Source: Phlegmacium glaucopus (taxonomy: Eukaryota; Basidiomycota; Agaricomycetes; Agaricales; Cortinariaceae). Taken from it: a stretch of 64,000 bases of DNA. The notes beneath the pieces were generated by a model that was not told where the DNA came from, did no database searches, and worked only from the letters and a program-made list of their open reading frames with translations. The stretch lies in contig MU130157.1 of the NCBI GenBank assembly GCA_015039465.1, positions 152,903 through 216,902 on the forward strand. The letters are read 5' to 3'. Position numbers and translations under genes: made by a program. Positions within the stretch are counted from its first letter, which is position 1; every line of letters begins with the position of its first letter. Positions 37,764 through 48,700 of this stretch are shown one piece after another.

Positions 37764-38439
37764 CTTTTTGGTCTAAGTTTGCTGTTAAGTTAGAAGTTGT
37801 TATCTTGCGGTTCTGCCATCAACTCGGCGTGATGATTAAGTAATCAAATCAAGTAGCTTAAGTTGAACAACAACTCCGAAAGTCGAGAGTTATCTTCTAG
37901 TATGCTGCGGTTTCTTGACTGTTATCAACTTTGAATCAAGTGATTTTCTAATCCCGAGCCCCACGGCAGTCGGATGTTGGATTGTGGAAATCTGTGGCCC
38001 CAGTGTACAATTGTCCTGGCAGCGGATTAAAACCCTGGTATTACGTCTGAAAAACCAACTCTCTGGCAACTCAGTTTCATCCGTATAATCCTTTATTTGC
38101 TCTCACATCTCACTAGTAGGACCAGGTATGGCCGAGAGGACAGTTTGGGTGTCTACATACGGTCCGATATCGATGCATACTTTGTTCCTGCAACTCCAAG
38201 GTCCCGACTGCCTACTCATAATGACCCCATGCCTTGTCCCATTCGTCTAATTTCTCACACAAGCCCTTTATAAGAGGTGATATGGAATTAATCATGATTC
38301 TAGATTCTCCTACATCGATTACTGAAGCTCAACAAACGTCGAGTCAGAGGGGTGACTGTGGCTAAAAACAATTTTGTGCACGGTGATGATGCTAACCATA
38401 CTCACGATCACGACAATGCAGTCATTCATTCAGCTTAGA
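37764..38439. other. Gap between the last intact gene and the MFS relic
   Basis: About 680 bp with no open frame of note on either strand. It may hold the decayed 5' end of the MFS relic that follows. Confidence 0.35.
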
Positions 38440-38904
38440 AATACCCGACTCCGTTACCAAAATTCCAATATTCATCGTTACCTTGATACAATTTGCAGAA
38501 CCTATTACAGGTCTGGTACCCGTTCATCAATAAATTCGTTAGAGAGACTGGTGCCAGTGTCACAAAACGGAGACGAACGTAGGACTGGGTATTACGCCGG
38601 CATCATAGTGCACTGATCTCTCAAACTAAAAAGTTGTACTCACCGAATGTCATTTCTTTCTTTTGCGTAGGAATCTGCATTTTTATTCGCAGAAGCTATA
38701 ACCGTTCTTCAATGGGGCTATTTATCAGACCGTTTTGGACATAGACCTATCTTGCTTTTAGATCCACTTGGCTTGGCAGTCTCAATGTTTATCTTCAATA
38801 CTTCAACTGCGTTTGTACCCCTTGTTCAGGTTCTTTCTAGATTGTTTTCAGGGTCTGTTCAACGGCAACATCGGTGTGTAAATCTGCATAATTTTGTGTC
38901 TGGC
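38440..38904 (+). pseudogene. MFS transporter fragment (N-terminal part, frameshifted)
   Basis: Reads as the first transmembrane helices of a fungal major facilitator superfamily transporter, but spread over three frames. FAEPIT lies near 38490-38507, WYPFINKFVRETGAS follows in another frame, and GDERRTGYYAGII in a third. A GT-AG intron of about 65 bp then joins ESAFLFAEAITVLQWGYLSD with RFGHRPILLLDPLGLAVSMF. The loop GYLSDRFGHRP is the MFS GxxxDRxGRR signature. The frame breaks again at the GLFNGNIG motif (about 38850-38875), after which homology stops at the edge of the ankyrin-gene copy. Helices after about TM4 and the whole C-terminal half are missing. The relic cannot encode a working transporter. 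Confidence 0.8.
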
Positions 38905-39855
38905 CGAAGCGGATGGTCGTTCCAGCTCTCCCACCCTCGCAAGCTAGAGATTGTACTCGATATTGATGAGAAAAACCGTAATGTTGACCGTGAAGTTAAA
39001 CGCTTGCAAGTGCCTCCAACAATATACGGCGACGCAATCGATGCGTCTATCGATGGTGCTCTTAAAACTTCCTTGAGGCCGTCCAACGGGATCTTCAGAG
39101 TATCAAAAAGTCTCTTGCTGTAAAGTTCTACTTCCCCTGTTCCGTTGGTCAGATGCTAATTTGTTTTTCTTCAGGCCGAACGATTTATCAGCATGGCGAA
39201 CCACTCGGTGTCGCGCGTGCAGCGTGTTGTTAAAAGAGCAATCAAGGTCAGATTTCTTCCGCATAGACAGTCGGAAGTGATGCTGACTACTACATTGCTT
39301 GGGTGGAAACGACAAGCCATGATCGCCGATTTGAACGCATCTCTTAAAGACGATGCCAGTCTGGGTTCTTATCATCGACCCCTCATTCTTCCACAGATAT
39401 TCTCTCTTCACGTCCGAGTTCAGCGTCCATTACCACCATGTATTCAAAATGATCCTCAGTCATCTCTGTTGCTGCCACCCTAACGGAAAACGATGACGAG
39501 GATACTCGCATTATCCGTCGATTACTACTTCGAAAAATAGAAGCTCAAACGTCTGGCATTTGGGATGAAGTCGACAGCGTGACAGGCTGGCTAGAAATCG
39601 TCAAAGAGGTCGTCCGTGGTGTAAAATGCAACTTATGCAAGGCACTGGCACACCCGGAGATATGTACAGTCGTGCCAAAAATTAGAGCTGTAATTATATG
39701 TTGTATAGTGACATAATGTTGTATCTTGCATCTAGTACAATTTGCCTGGCATAAAAGACCATTCTATACTGGATAAACTACTTACCTGAAGCTTGGTTTG
39801 TATGGCAAAAGGTCCAGAATGATATCATGAGTGATGTATATCCTTGTATACATTA
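38905..39855 (+). pseudogene. Inverted, decayed copy of the 3' end of the ankyrin gene
   Basis: Plus-strand sequence matches the minus strand of about 28900-29873, covering the last three exons, both intervening introns and roughly 190 bp of 3' flank. Matching peptides include RKLEIVLDIDE, REVKRLQVPPT, YGDAIDASID, SMANHSVSRVQRVV, DDEDTRIIRRLLLRKIEAQT and SGIWDEVDSVTGWL. Two codons of the parent's VPPTLEVPLTTYGD region are part of a small deletion, and the later exons are out of frame with each other. Because the introns are kept, this is a DNA-level duplication and not a retrocopy. A 123-codon frame (38752-39123) runs through the MFS relic into this copy and is an accidental fusion. Confidence 0.9.
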
Positions 39856-40020
39856 TGTCACATGAGTTCTCAAGGAGTCAAGGGTGAGCCACAACTTCCT
39901 CTATCTATTTCATCCAACTATGCACACACAGCAATCCAATGCAAAAGCATCATCTTCCCAACTTGAAATCTGAAAAATCCCCACAGAAGAGGTCAACTCT
40001 TACTCAAGCTCCAAGTCCGC

Positions 40021-41235
40021 TAGGGCTGCGCGCCTTCACCGTACCTACGGGCATACGGCGGTATGTTACGGCTACCGTCACCGTACCGTGAAGGGTCTGG
40101 GACATCAAAAATACGGCCGTAACTCCACGGCTGTAAGAGGGGTCCATCAAATTCGCCGTGTATTCACATGGCGGTGGCATGGCTGGACTCAGATCAGCTG
40201 AACGAAGCTAAATCCGAGCTCACTGCTCAGATAAAAATTTGGGAGAAATTTACCTGCTGGGCGTCGCCATCAGTGGTCTGCCGAACCATATTTTATGGCA
40301 CATGGTACGGTACAACGTGAACCGTAGCTGTGCTAGGGATGCCAAAGTTCAGTTCGGTTCGGTTCGGGACCCATTTTCTCAGAACCAGAACCAGAACCAC
40401 TTAGGAAAACCAGAACCAGAACCAGAACCAGAACCGAACCAACAGAACCGGTTCTCTTGGTTCGGTTCTGGTTCAGAACCAGTTCAAACCATAAGAACCA
40501 GTTAAAAATAGATTTTTGTTAGGATATCACCAATTAGACAAGAAATTCTCATTTTAAATTTGATTTTCTAAAATTACATCTTATTTCTTAGAAATAAATA
40601 TATCTTGAAATTTGAGGCCAGAAGTTTGTAGTATTGGTGTTATAACTATGACATCACTAAAAGTAAACATGAAAAGAAAAAAATACCACAAAATCATTTT
40701 GCCAACTAGTGACAACCCTGAATTGGATTCTTGCAATAGGAGTATATTAATATTAATAAAACCTGAAGTTATAAAGTAAATGAGACATATTATTGATTAT
40801 GTACTATGCCAGACCAAAAAATGATGCACTTCTGATTGGAAATATATTGTGTTGGTGACTTGAATAAATATTTTCATTACAGGTACAGGTACATTGTGCC
40901 ATTTAACCTGTAAAATAACGAAAACAAGTAAATATATTACTTAAATGTTTGCCTTGGGATATAGTGGTTCAGAATGGTTCGAACCGGTTCAGAACCGGTT
41001 CTCAGATTTCTGGCCAATCAAGAACCAGAACCAGAACCAACTGGCAGAGGCCGAACCAGAACCAGAACCGAGCCAATACTTGGTTTGGTTCTGTTGGTTC
41101 TGGTTCTCTGGACTGGTTCAGAACTGAACTTCGGCATCCCCTAAGCTGTGCCGTGGAGGGTTGAAAGTTCAACAAATACAGCCGTTGACTTACAGCCGAC
41201 TACCATTACGGTATGGCGCCGGGCGCACAGCCCTA
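40021..41235. mobile_element. hAT-like non-autonomous element (outer of a nested pair)
   Basis: Terminal inverted repeats are TAGGGCTGCGCGCC at the left and the complement of TAGGGCTGTGCGCCC at the right. The flanking 8-bp duplication is AAGTCCGC (left) and AAGTCTGC (right), one mismatch. Eight-bp duplications and TAGGG-type termini are hAT hallmarks. Excluding the inner element, the body is about 400 bp and full of TACGG/CCGTA motifs at both ends. No transposase is encoded. Confidence 0.8.
40334..41143. mobile_element. hAT-like non-autonomous element nested inside another
   Basis: Ends are TAGGGATGCCAAAGTTCAG and the complement of TAGGGGATGCCGAAGTTCAG. The flanking sequence AGCTGTGC is present exactly at both sides (40326-40333 and 41144-41151). 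Both subterminal regions are packed with GGTTC/GAACC motifs; the middle is AT-rich and non-coding. A perfect target duplication inside an element with one mismatch in its own duplication agrees with later insertion. Confidence 0.85.
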
Positions 41236-41403
41236 AAGTCTGCACCCAAATCCATTCTGGAATTTCCTTCTGAAGAAGATAATACATCTCTATACAAACC
41301 AGGGCTGTAGATGCCACACAAGAAGATGACTACTATTTGTCAAACAAGTAGTTTATCTTATCTGTTATTAGATTAGATTATAGTAGATACTTGTAGTGTA
41401 GAT

Positions 41404-41706
41404 TAGTGTTGCTGCAGTCCGGTTCTGAACCGAAGTTCGAACCTGAAATTTTGAGAACCGGACCAAAGTTCGGTTCAAAGTTCACAGCATGGCTGAACCG
41501 AACCTGTTTTGAGGTTGTCAGAGGTTCAACGAGGCGTAATTTGCCCAAACACTTGCCTTATATGGTAATTAGTTTGGTTTAGAACCGAGAACCGGACCAG
41601 AACCGGGTTCAAGGTTCAGACTGTTGCCTGAACCGGACCAATAGTTCAGTTCAGGGTTCACCAAAAATGGCAGAGAACCGGACTGAACCAGACTTCGGCA
41701 ACACTA
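41404..41706. mobile_element. 303-bp hAT-type MITE
   Basis: Inverted termini TAGTGTTGCTGCAGTCCGG (left) and the complement of TAGTGTTGCCGAAGTCTGG (right). The 8-bp duplication GTGTAGAT is exact on both sides (41396-41403, 41707-41714). The interior is dense in GGTTC/GAACC motifs, like the nested element at 40334, and codes for nothing. Confidence 0.88.
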
Positions 41707-42118
41707 GTGTAGATGTCCATACTACCGGACCAACATGTGATAGCCATCACACATGTGCGATCCTTATCATGCACATGCTACCCCAGGTAGCTTCTAGGGG
41801 CTGTGCTAATAGTGTGCACAGACCATCTACAACTAGTATATAAGGCTTAAGCAGTCTGTATACCACTAATATACTTCACTTGGATATTACATCTAAGTAC
41901 CTAGTTAGTAGCATACTCTACATACTCCAAGGTAAGCTAGTAAGATAAACATGACCAGCTCTGTGCACATAGCAACTAGTTTGCTGCGCAACACTATCAC
42001 AACAAACCAGAAGATAAAATTGCATGCCATTGACTCTGGTATCTGCTTGATTACTAGTAGGCAGCTCCACCCCGGGCCTGAAAGAGCCATGACATCAGCA
42101 AACCTGGGCCCTGCTATG

Positions 42119-42601
42119 AGGACTTTACACTCCCCCACATTGTCTGGCTGGAATTCCACCAGACTGACTGGAGTCTGGCGGAAGTCCAGCAGACTCCAGA
42201 AAAGTCCAGTCAGAGTCTGGTGGAAGTCTGGTGGAAGTACAAAACATGCCTGTATCCCCTCCTAACCTAAGAATGTGCTACCGCACGGACAGAAAATATC
42301 CCCATCCCTAAATATTAATCCTAAGCCCTAAGCCTAAGCCCTAAATCTAAATATAACCCTAAGCCTAACCTCTAAATATAAATATAACCCTAAATTCCAT
42401 CAAAAGTCCGGCGGATGTCCAGTGGAAGTCCACTGGACTGTGACCAGACATACAGTCCAGGCATTTTTCTACTTTCACCAGACTCTGACTGGACTCTGGC
42501 CGGACTTTTACTGGAATTTTACTGGAGTCTGCCAGACTTCTGCTGGACTTTGGGCAGTCTGGCAGAGTCTGGCTGGACAATGTGGGGGACTGTAAAGTAC
42601 A
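42119..42601. mobile_element. MITE with ACTTTACA termini and 10-bp target duplication (MULE-like)
   Basis: Left end AGGACTTTACACTCCCCCAC, right end the complement of TGTACTTTACAGTCCCCCAC. The 10 bp CCCTGCTATG occur on both sides (42109-42118 and 42602-42611). Duplications of 9-10 bp fit Mutator-like elements. The arms consist of many CCAGACT/AGTCTGG-type motifs and the middle (about 42290-42395) is a degenerate telomere-like tract. It codes for nothing. Confidence 0.72.
42290..42395. repeat. Degenerate telomere-like (CCCTAA) tract inside a MITE
   Basis: Repeated variants of CCCTAA, CCTAAG and AACCCTAA, interrupted by AAATAT. Fungal telomeres are often TTAGGG, but these copies are imperfect and lie inside a transposable element. 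They are more likely filler DNA than a telomere. Confidence 0.55.
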
Positions 42602-43779
42602 CCCTGCTATGGACCATTATGTAACACTCTATAGCACTATAGTACTATAGTGTGGGTATCTATGTAGTGTCCAGCAGACACTATATAGCATTACATAGCA
42701 TTACTTAGGCAGTTCATAGCACTCTGTACTTGTTAGAGGATGACTAGGTCAAGGCTTTTATCTTAGGGAGAACTTAGAAGGAGGTTGCCAGTAATCAAGT
42801 CAAATTTCAAGGTGTCATTCCTGGTGTTACATTCTGTCATACATTACTCTGGTCCAGCTCCGTCAGAGTTGTCTCCGGTAGTCCATACTCTGTACAGTGC
42901 TTTCCCTCACATCCCTCACTACTCCTCCTACGTTCAACTCCGAGACTTCTCCGTGTCATTCCGGTTCCTCCGTCTATACTCCGCACCCATTACCACTTCT
43001 TTGCCCCTACCACTATTTCTTTGTCATCATGTTCCCACTATCAGTCAGCACACCAGCCATGGATTATTCACCCCAAGAATGCAGGACCTTTTGGGAGCAG
43101 AACGCAGCACTTTATATTTATACTTTATATTTCAGTTGCAATTCCTTTTATTATTTAAGTACTCGAACTTGTATGTTTTCCCTCAGTTCGAATATCAACC
43201 TAGTTTCCTCCTCCTAGTCATCCTCTAAGTTCCCGCAACTTCCGGTTCCACTCCGTTCCGTTCTTACTCCGAAATTAGGACATGAAGGTTTAGGGTAGCA
43301 CAGCACACACGCTGAGGCTATAGTCCTTTCCCGTTCTGTGGTTCCGTTCTGATCAAACTCCGTCCGATACTCCGGAATAGAGTTCTCGAACTTAACACCT
43401 GGAACAACACCTGTTACTTTAACTTACTTATATACATTTGGACCCAGGTAACTACCCTAGACCCAGTAACTAAATATGTAGTGTGGTAGAAATAGGTAAT
43501 ATGACTAACATCACAGTAACACAATGAGATCTACAGTGAGCCAGCCACTACGAGTAGGGAGGAGGGGAGATGGGATATGTAACTAGATGAATAACATACA
43601 TAGATTGTCCCCTAACGGTACTGAGCTCAAATAGTATTGGTTTATTTTTGCATTTTTGAACCATTTTCTTACTCCAAGCCAAGTACTTGAAAAAAATACC
43701 ATATGTATATTGTCCAGCTACCTACTAGTACAAAGCACATTGTCTAATTACACATATTACCCAATAAATAAAAATCCAT

Positions 43780-43885
43780 CATTCATCATATGTCATTCAT
43801 CATATATTGTTTGTTATTTGTTGTATGTTGTTCATTGTATGTTGTTTGTCATTTGTTGTATGTCATTCATGTTGTTGTCACATGT
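43780..43885 (+). repeat. Degenerate TTGTATGTCATT-type minisatellite, short block
   Basis: Irregular tandem copies built from TTGTATGT, CATTCAT and TTGTTTGT. The same words return at 44215-44520 and, on the opposite strand, near 56590-56800, so this is a dispersed family. Confidence 0.6.
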
Positions 43886-44214
43886 TGTTATTGAACAAAG
43901 TTAAACTCAGTCTCGGAATAAAGGACTATATTTTGGTATTCTATGCCTATTGAACAAAGTTTAACTGTAACTATAATCAGACCCAAGCTGTAATAGTAAA
44001 GTAGTAGTATGAACCTCAGTCTCAGAATAACGGACTGAGGTATGAGAACATATCAAATGTATCCTATATGTGAAAAGCTTCTCTATTCCCAGAGAGTTAC
44101 AGTAACAACGGTTGGTGGGTTATGAATCAAAAATGGAGGGGGAAATTGTATAAGTAAGAAAATATAGATAAAAATACCAAAGTTCTTTGTCATGCATGGT
44201 TTGGGAATTCAACA

Positions 44215-44520
44215 GTTGTTGTCACATGTTGTCATTGCATGTTGTTGTTGCATATGCATACTTTATATGTTGTCATACTTTTGTATGCCATCATAGTAAT
44301 TTCATACACTGTCATTGTACTTTGTATACCCATTGTCATACTTCATGTCATTGTACATTGTACACTTATTGTTTGTATGTGGTCATTTGTTCTGCATTGT
44401 CATTCATTGTATGTTGTTTGTTGTAAGTTGTGCATCATTTGTTGTATATTGTATGTCATTCATTGTAAGTTGCCCGTCATTTGCTGTGAGTGTTCATTGT
44501 ATATCATATATCATTGAATA
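44215..44520 (+). repeat. Degenerate TTGTATGTCATT-type minisatellite, long block
   Basis: About 300 bp of irregular repeats of GTTGTCATTGTA-like words with no stable period. The overlapping frames on this strand (44187-44426, 44239-44517, 44315-44521) translate to His/Cys/Val/Ile-rich strings and are artefacts of the repeat. Confidence 0.6.
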
Positions 44521-44761
44521 ACCATTTATTCTACATCATTTGTGCTCATAATTGTTTGTAGTTAATATATGGAAAAAAAAAAAAAACATGCATCATGGTA
44601 GTTGGTCTTTGTCATTTCTGTTCCCATTGTCAGAGTGATGCCTGATAAGATAGGGAATAATTCTGTTGAGGCCATTGTCAGTGCCATGGCCTACAAAGAA
44701 AAAAAAATAACCTTGTTGCATTCCATTGTTGTTGTTGTCCCAGGTGACATGGCAGGTGGAA

Positions 44762-44812
44762 GTGGTGGTGATGTGGTGATGTGGTGATGTGGTGATGTAG
44801 TGATGTGGTGAA
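44762..44812 (+). repeat. (GTGGTGAT)n tandem repeat
   Basis: About six copies of an 8-bp unit GTGGTGAT with one substitution. Short microsatellite-type tract. Confidence 0.75.
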
Positions 44813-45249
44813 TGTTGAAAGGTTTAGGGCTGGTCTGTTGAACTTAGAAGAAAAAATTGGATCATGTGGAAAAGGAATGAAACTTAAATTGGATACAATT
44901 TAGAATACTATGTATATAAGTCTATGGCTACAAAGTATTATGTAGTCTTACATGGTCTCTTGTTATCACTACAGAGCAACATCAGCTGTCTATATAATAA
45001 TAGACAATGCTCCCACACTATGCAATGCTTAGCCTATTTATTATGGCATGTTATGACTAAAAATCAGAATTTGCCGATGATTCAGGCATGCCATATTCTC
45101 TGCCAAAGTACTGTAGAGGCTGAAGTATGTAACTCAACTTTGAAATCCCACCATGTATATTGTTAACTTTGTTTTCAGTTGGAAGATTACACAGTCATGT
45201 TGATACAACAAAGAATCTCATTTCATGTGAGTCCACTTTTCATGGTGAG

Positions 45250-45772
45250 TAGTGTTCAAAGGTTAGGTTAGCTAACTGGAAAAAACCAGAAAATAACTGG
45301 ACCTAACTGCAACACTAACCTAACTACAGTTAGGGTTAGTCAGTTTCAAAAATAATGTAACCAATTATAGCAAGGCCTATTTTACCCCTCCAAAACATGC
45401 CCAAAAACATCAAAAATGCTCAAGATTTGTTATTGTCAAATCTCTAAATATTAGTCAAAATAGTAGAGTTTTAAGAATATTTTCATAAATATGTAAATTC
45501 TTCACTGAATTAGGTGTTCTTGGACTTATTTTAAAGCTAGGATACAGGGGAATAATATTTACTGAGACATATATTGGTGAATTTGCCTGGCTTCAACTGA
45601 CTTTCTGTTTTTCAGTCCTAACTGGTTAGTAACTGAAAATAACTGACTGTAACTGGTCAATTGTGGTCCAGTTAGGTTATTTTTGGTTTTGGAACAAAGG
45701 CTAACCAGTCTCAGTCTTGGTTAGAGCCCCTAGGCACCAAATAACTGGACCTAACCAGACTTTCAAACACTA
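45250..45772. mobile_element. hAT-type MITE, 523 bp
   Basis: Termini TAGTGTTCAAAGGTTAGG (left) and the complement of TAGTGTTTGAAAGTCTGG (right). Flanking duplication ATGGTGAG / ATAGTGAG, seven of eight matching. Both ends are rich in TTAGGT and AACTGGACCTAAC motifs and the middle is AT-rich. No coding capacity. Confidence 0.8.
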
Positions 45773-48700
45773 ATAGTGAGTACTAGTAGAAAGTAAACAC
45801 CTAATTGGGATCATGTTCCAGTATGAGGCTGACTGGCATGCCACATATGATGATTCTTGCTGGGCATTTATTCCCCTCAAAATATTCTAGATAAGATGGA
45901 AAGGTTTGGTACAAATTTTGATTAGGTGTGTTTGAAAGTTGTTGCACTGTTGTTCTGCACTTTAATCTGAATACGAGCCATACATAGGATACAAAATGAA
46001 AGCAAGTATAAACTATGTTTTTAACCCCTTTCCAAAGCTCAACTTGAATATCATCCCCCATGACAATCATCAAAAGTTCAATTGAACCTGAACCTCAAAC
46101 TGAACATCTTCCTTGTTATCTCTGACCCTTCCATCCCCTGCACCACTGTCATTGCTAGTTTTACAACCACCCTGCTCAGTGCCGTTGCTGCCATGTCACA
46201 CCCCATGATGCTACCCCTGCTACCACCTCCAAGTATGTTGGCATGGGAAGCAGTCCAACTTCACCACTACCCCTTGCTGTAAAGGTGGTCACCTACGACA
46301 ATGATTGCACCAAGAAAAGACACAATGAGCTAAGCAGGTAGAGCAAGACCACAGGTCAGTAACCAGACTTCCCACCTGATGTTGCTAATTCCCTTCAGTA
46401 GGCAACCTGCTGGGTGGAACCCACAACGACGCCCAATGACACAGCCTGTCTGATTTCAGTTCACATCAAATTGCTGTTGCAGATGGCCAATCCCATGAAG
46501 ATGCACAATGACATGGTAAGTGGCAAATACAACATCCCAATGTCACTTGTGTCTACATGCCACCTTTAGCAAGGCTCAAGGTTTTCCCTCACCCTATCCC
46601 ACTGTTTGATGCCGAACAATACAGGAATGACCTTGTTGCAGCCCCAGTGGTCTGCCACATCTCCAATCCCACCTTGCATCTATTGCCCTGAATAGCTCAT
46701 GGTATGACAAGACTGGTATGTCCAGACTCTGAACTACCCCGCACATTGTTGCTAACACTTTCTTACCCATCCATCCAGCGGTCTTTGTGTCACCTTACCC
46801 TCTGATTGACACACAAATAAGGTATAGATGACATGACCCAACTCTACCCTGCACTTTGTTGCCACTGATGGCCTGCACTATGAAAGTAGGTCTCTAAATC
46901 TTGGTTTCTTAAAACAGGATAGGGTCATACTGACAAGCATCAGGCAGAGATTGTTGCACTATCTCCAATATTAGCTGGAAGTGGAAAGGTTGTAACAGTG
47001 TCATCTCGTGGTAGCTCATAGTCAAGGCCATAGCTTAATATCCCTACTCTATCTGACTTGTATTAGTCTACTATTAGATATGTGTGAATAAAATTTTATA
47101 TTCTAGCATTCTGGTAGTCAAAAAGTACACAAATTATTCAAGCAAAGTTGCCATACAAAGTTAAGAATACCCATCAAAGTATTTCTGAAAGACACCTGCC
47201 TGTCTTTGAATGTTGTCCAACAACTCTCAAAGATGTTGTACCTTACTTTCCAAAGTTGCCACCACTTATACAACTTTGACAACTTTATGACTTTGGAAAG
47301 TTGCCAAAGTTGTCCAAAGTTGAATTGGATGTTTTCCTGATGAGTCTATAAAATAAATTTGCATCCTTTATGAATTGAACCCTCAACCTTGGTAAGGTTA
47401 TCCAGTGCTTCAGTTCACTAAGCCACACCAGCTTTGATATATATAAAAATAATATCTAATTAACCCATCAAGGCCTAAGGCTCATGACATGCCCTTTGCC
47501 CTTTGCCCTTATCCCACTGTTGTTAGGGCAACTGTGATACTGACTTAGTCAGACTAGCAGGGGATCCAAAGTTAATTATATTATAGATTACTAATCACAG
47601 ACAGCTCACCTAGCAGGGGATTTAAAGAGGAAAGGATAAGATCCCTGCTAAGGTGAAGGTGTTAGGGGATGTCTACTATAGTGATAACTACTGTAGACTT
47701 AGAGAAGGTGAGGTTGCCGTAAAACCAAGTTTATACAAAGGTGTCGTCTATGGACAACACCTGCTACCATATATACAGGAGGACCAAGGTAACTACCCTT
47801 GGTCCTGATAACAATCATATGTAAGTAAAGTAAAAATAGAAGGCATGTTCCTAGGAACATGTGATAAGAATCTACTTGGAGACACACATGGGTGCAGTAC
47901 TAAGGAACATCTGTATAAACTACTAGTAACTGTTTGTGTACCATACTAGTGGGAAGGCAAGATAGAGTGTGTAAGTGTGCATGTGTGTACCTATATAGTG
48001 TCCTCTTACAGAAGGCATATTTAAGTACTAATACAGAGATAACTGTAAGGGGACACTTTGTTTTACCTACACCACCCGATCGGGATTTACTTCTCAACCA
48101 ACACCCATCTGGAGCTGATCAAGTGTGGGGACCCAAGTCTCCTATATTGGCTCATGAAAGACATCTCAACTGGTTGTTAGCAAAACTGAATCAGCAGGTG
48201 GACCGACCAGTTGGCAACCTATACATCCCACCCCACCGCCGACATTAGCATCTCCTTTCCCAACCCTTATTCAGGCCCAGTCCAAACTCTCTTTAATCTT
48301 ACTCCCAATGTTCATTCAGGCCCGAACCTGAATGGAACTTCGACTTATTATTTTATTTATTCTCATATGACACCATTTTAATTATTTTATTATTGCACCA
48401 CTATTTATTTATTTTCATATATCCGTTATGTCCATACTCATCCTTAAATACTTTCCTATCCTAGCAGAGATCCCCATTCTTTCCTCTTTGGATCTCCTGC
48501 TAGTGGGCCCAGCTTCAACCTGATTTTTGGTTATGTTTGGCCTCAACCAAACTCCCAAATATTTGGATGAACTCCCGATCCTGATTGGGACGGGCCGACT
48601 TTCAGTTGCCCTTACAATAACAGAGTTATGGAAAATAATAGAATAAAAAGTGGTATGATATTAAAAATAAATGAAGGTGAATATGTTCAGGTTTGGGTGC

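Larger units (their letters stand above)
42602..45249. other. AT-rich, repeat-laden interval without genes
   Basis: Several 60-147 codon frames occur (for example 42785-43228, 44239-44517), but they are low in charge and follow repeats. Contents I can name are the TTGTATG-rich tracts and one 8-bp tandem repeat listed separately. Around 43430-43480 the stretch GGTAACTACCCTAGACCC resembles 47785-47810, a hint of an old dispersed repeat. Confidence 0.4.

Noticed and set aside
40239..41164. Frames translating into Gln/Asn/Glu/Pro repeats
   Set aside because: Products of GGTTC/GAACC words in the hAT elements.
42290..42395. Chromosome end at the telomere-like tract
   Set aside because: Repeats are degenerate, short and enclosed by transposon ends.
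44187..44521. Overlapping plus frames rich in His, Cys and Val
   Set aside because: They follow the TTGTATG repeat in several frames at once.
47669..48056. Possible solo LTR (TGTTAGGGGATG to AAGGGGACA)
   Set aside because: No matching second copy, no flanking duplication and no primer site seen.
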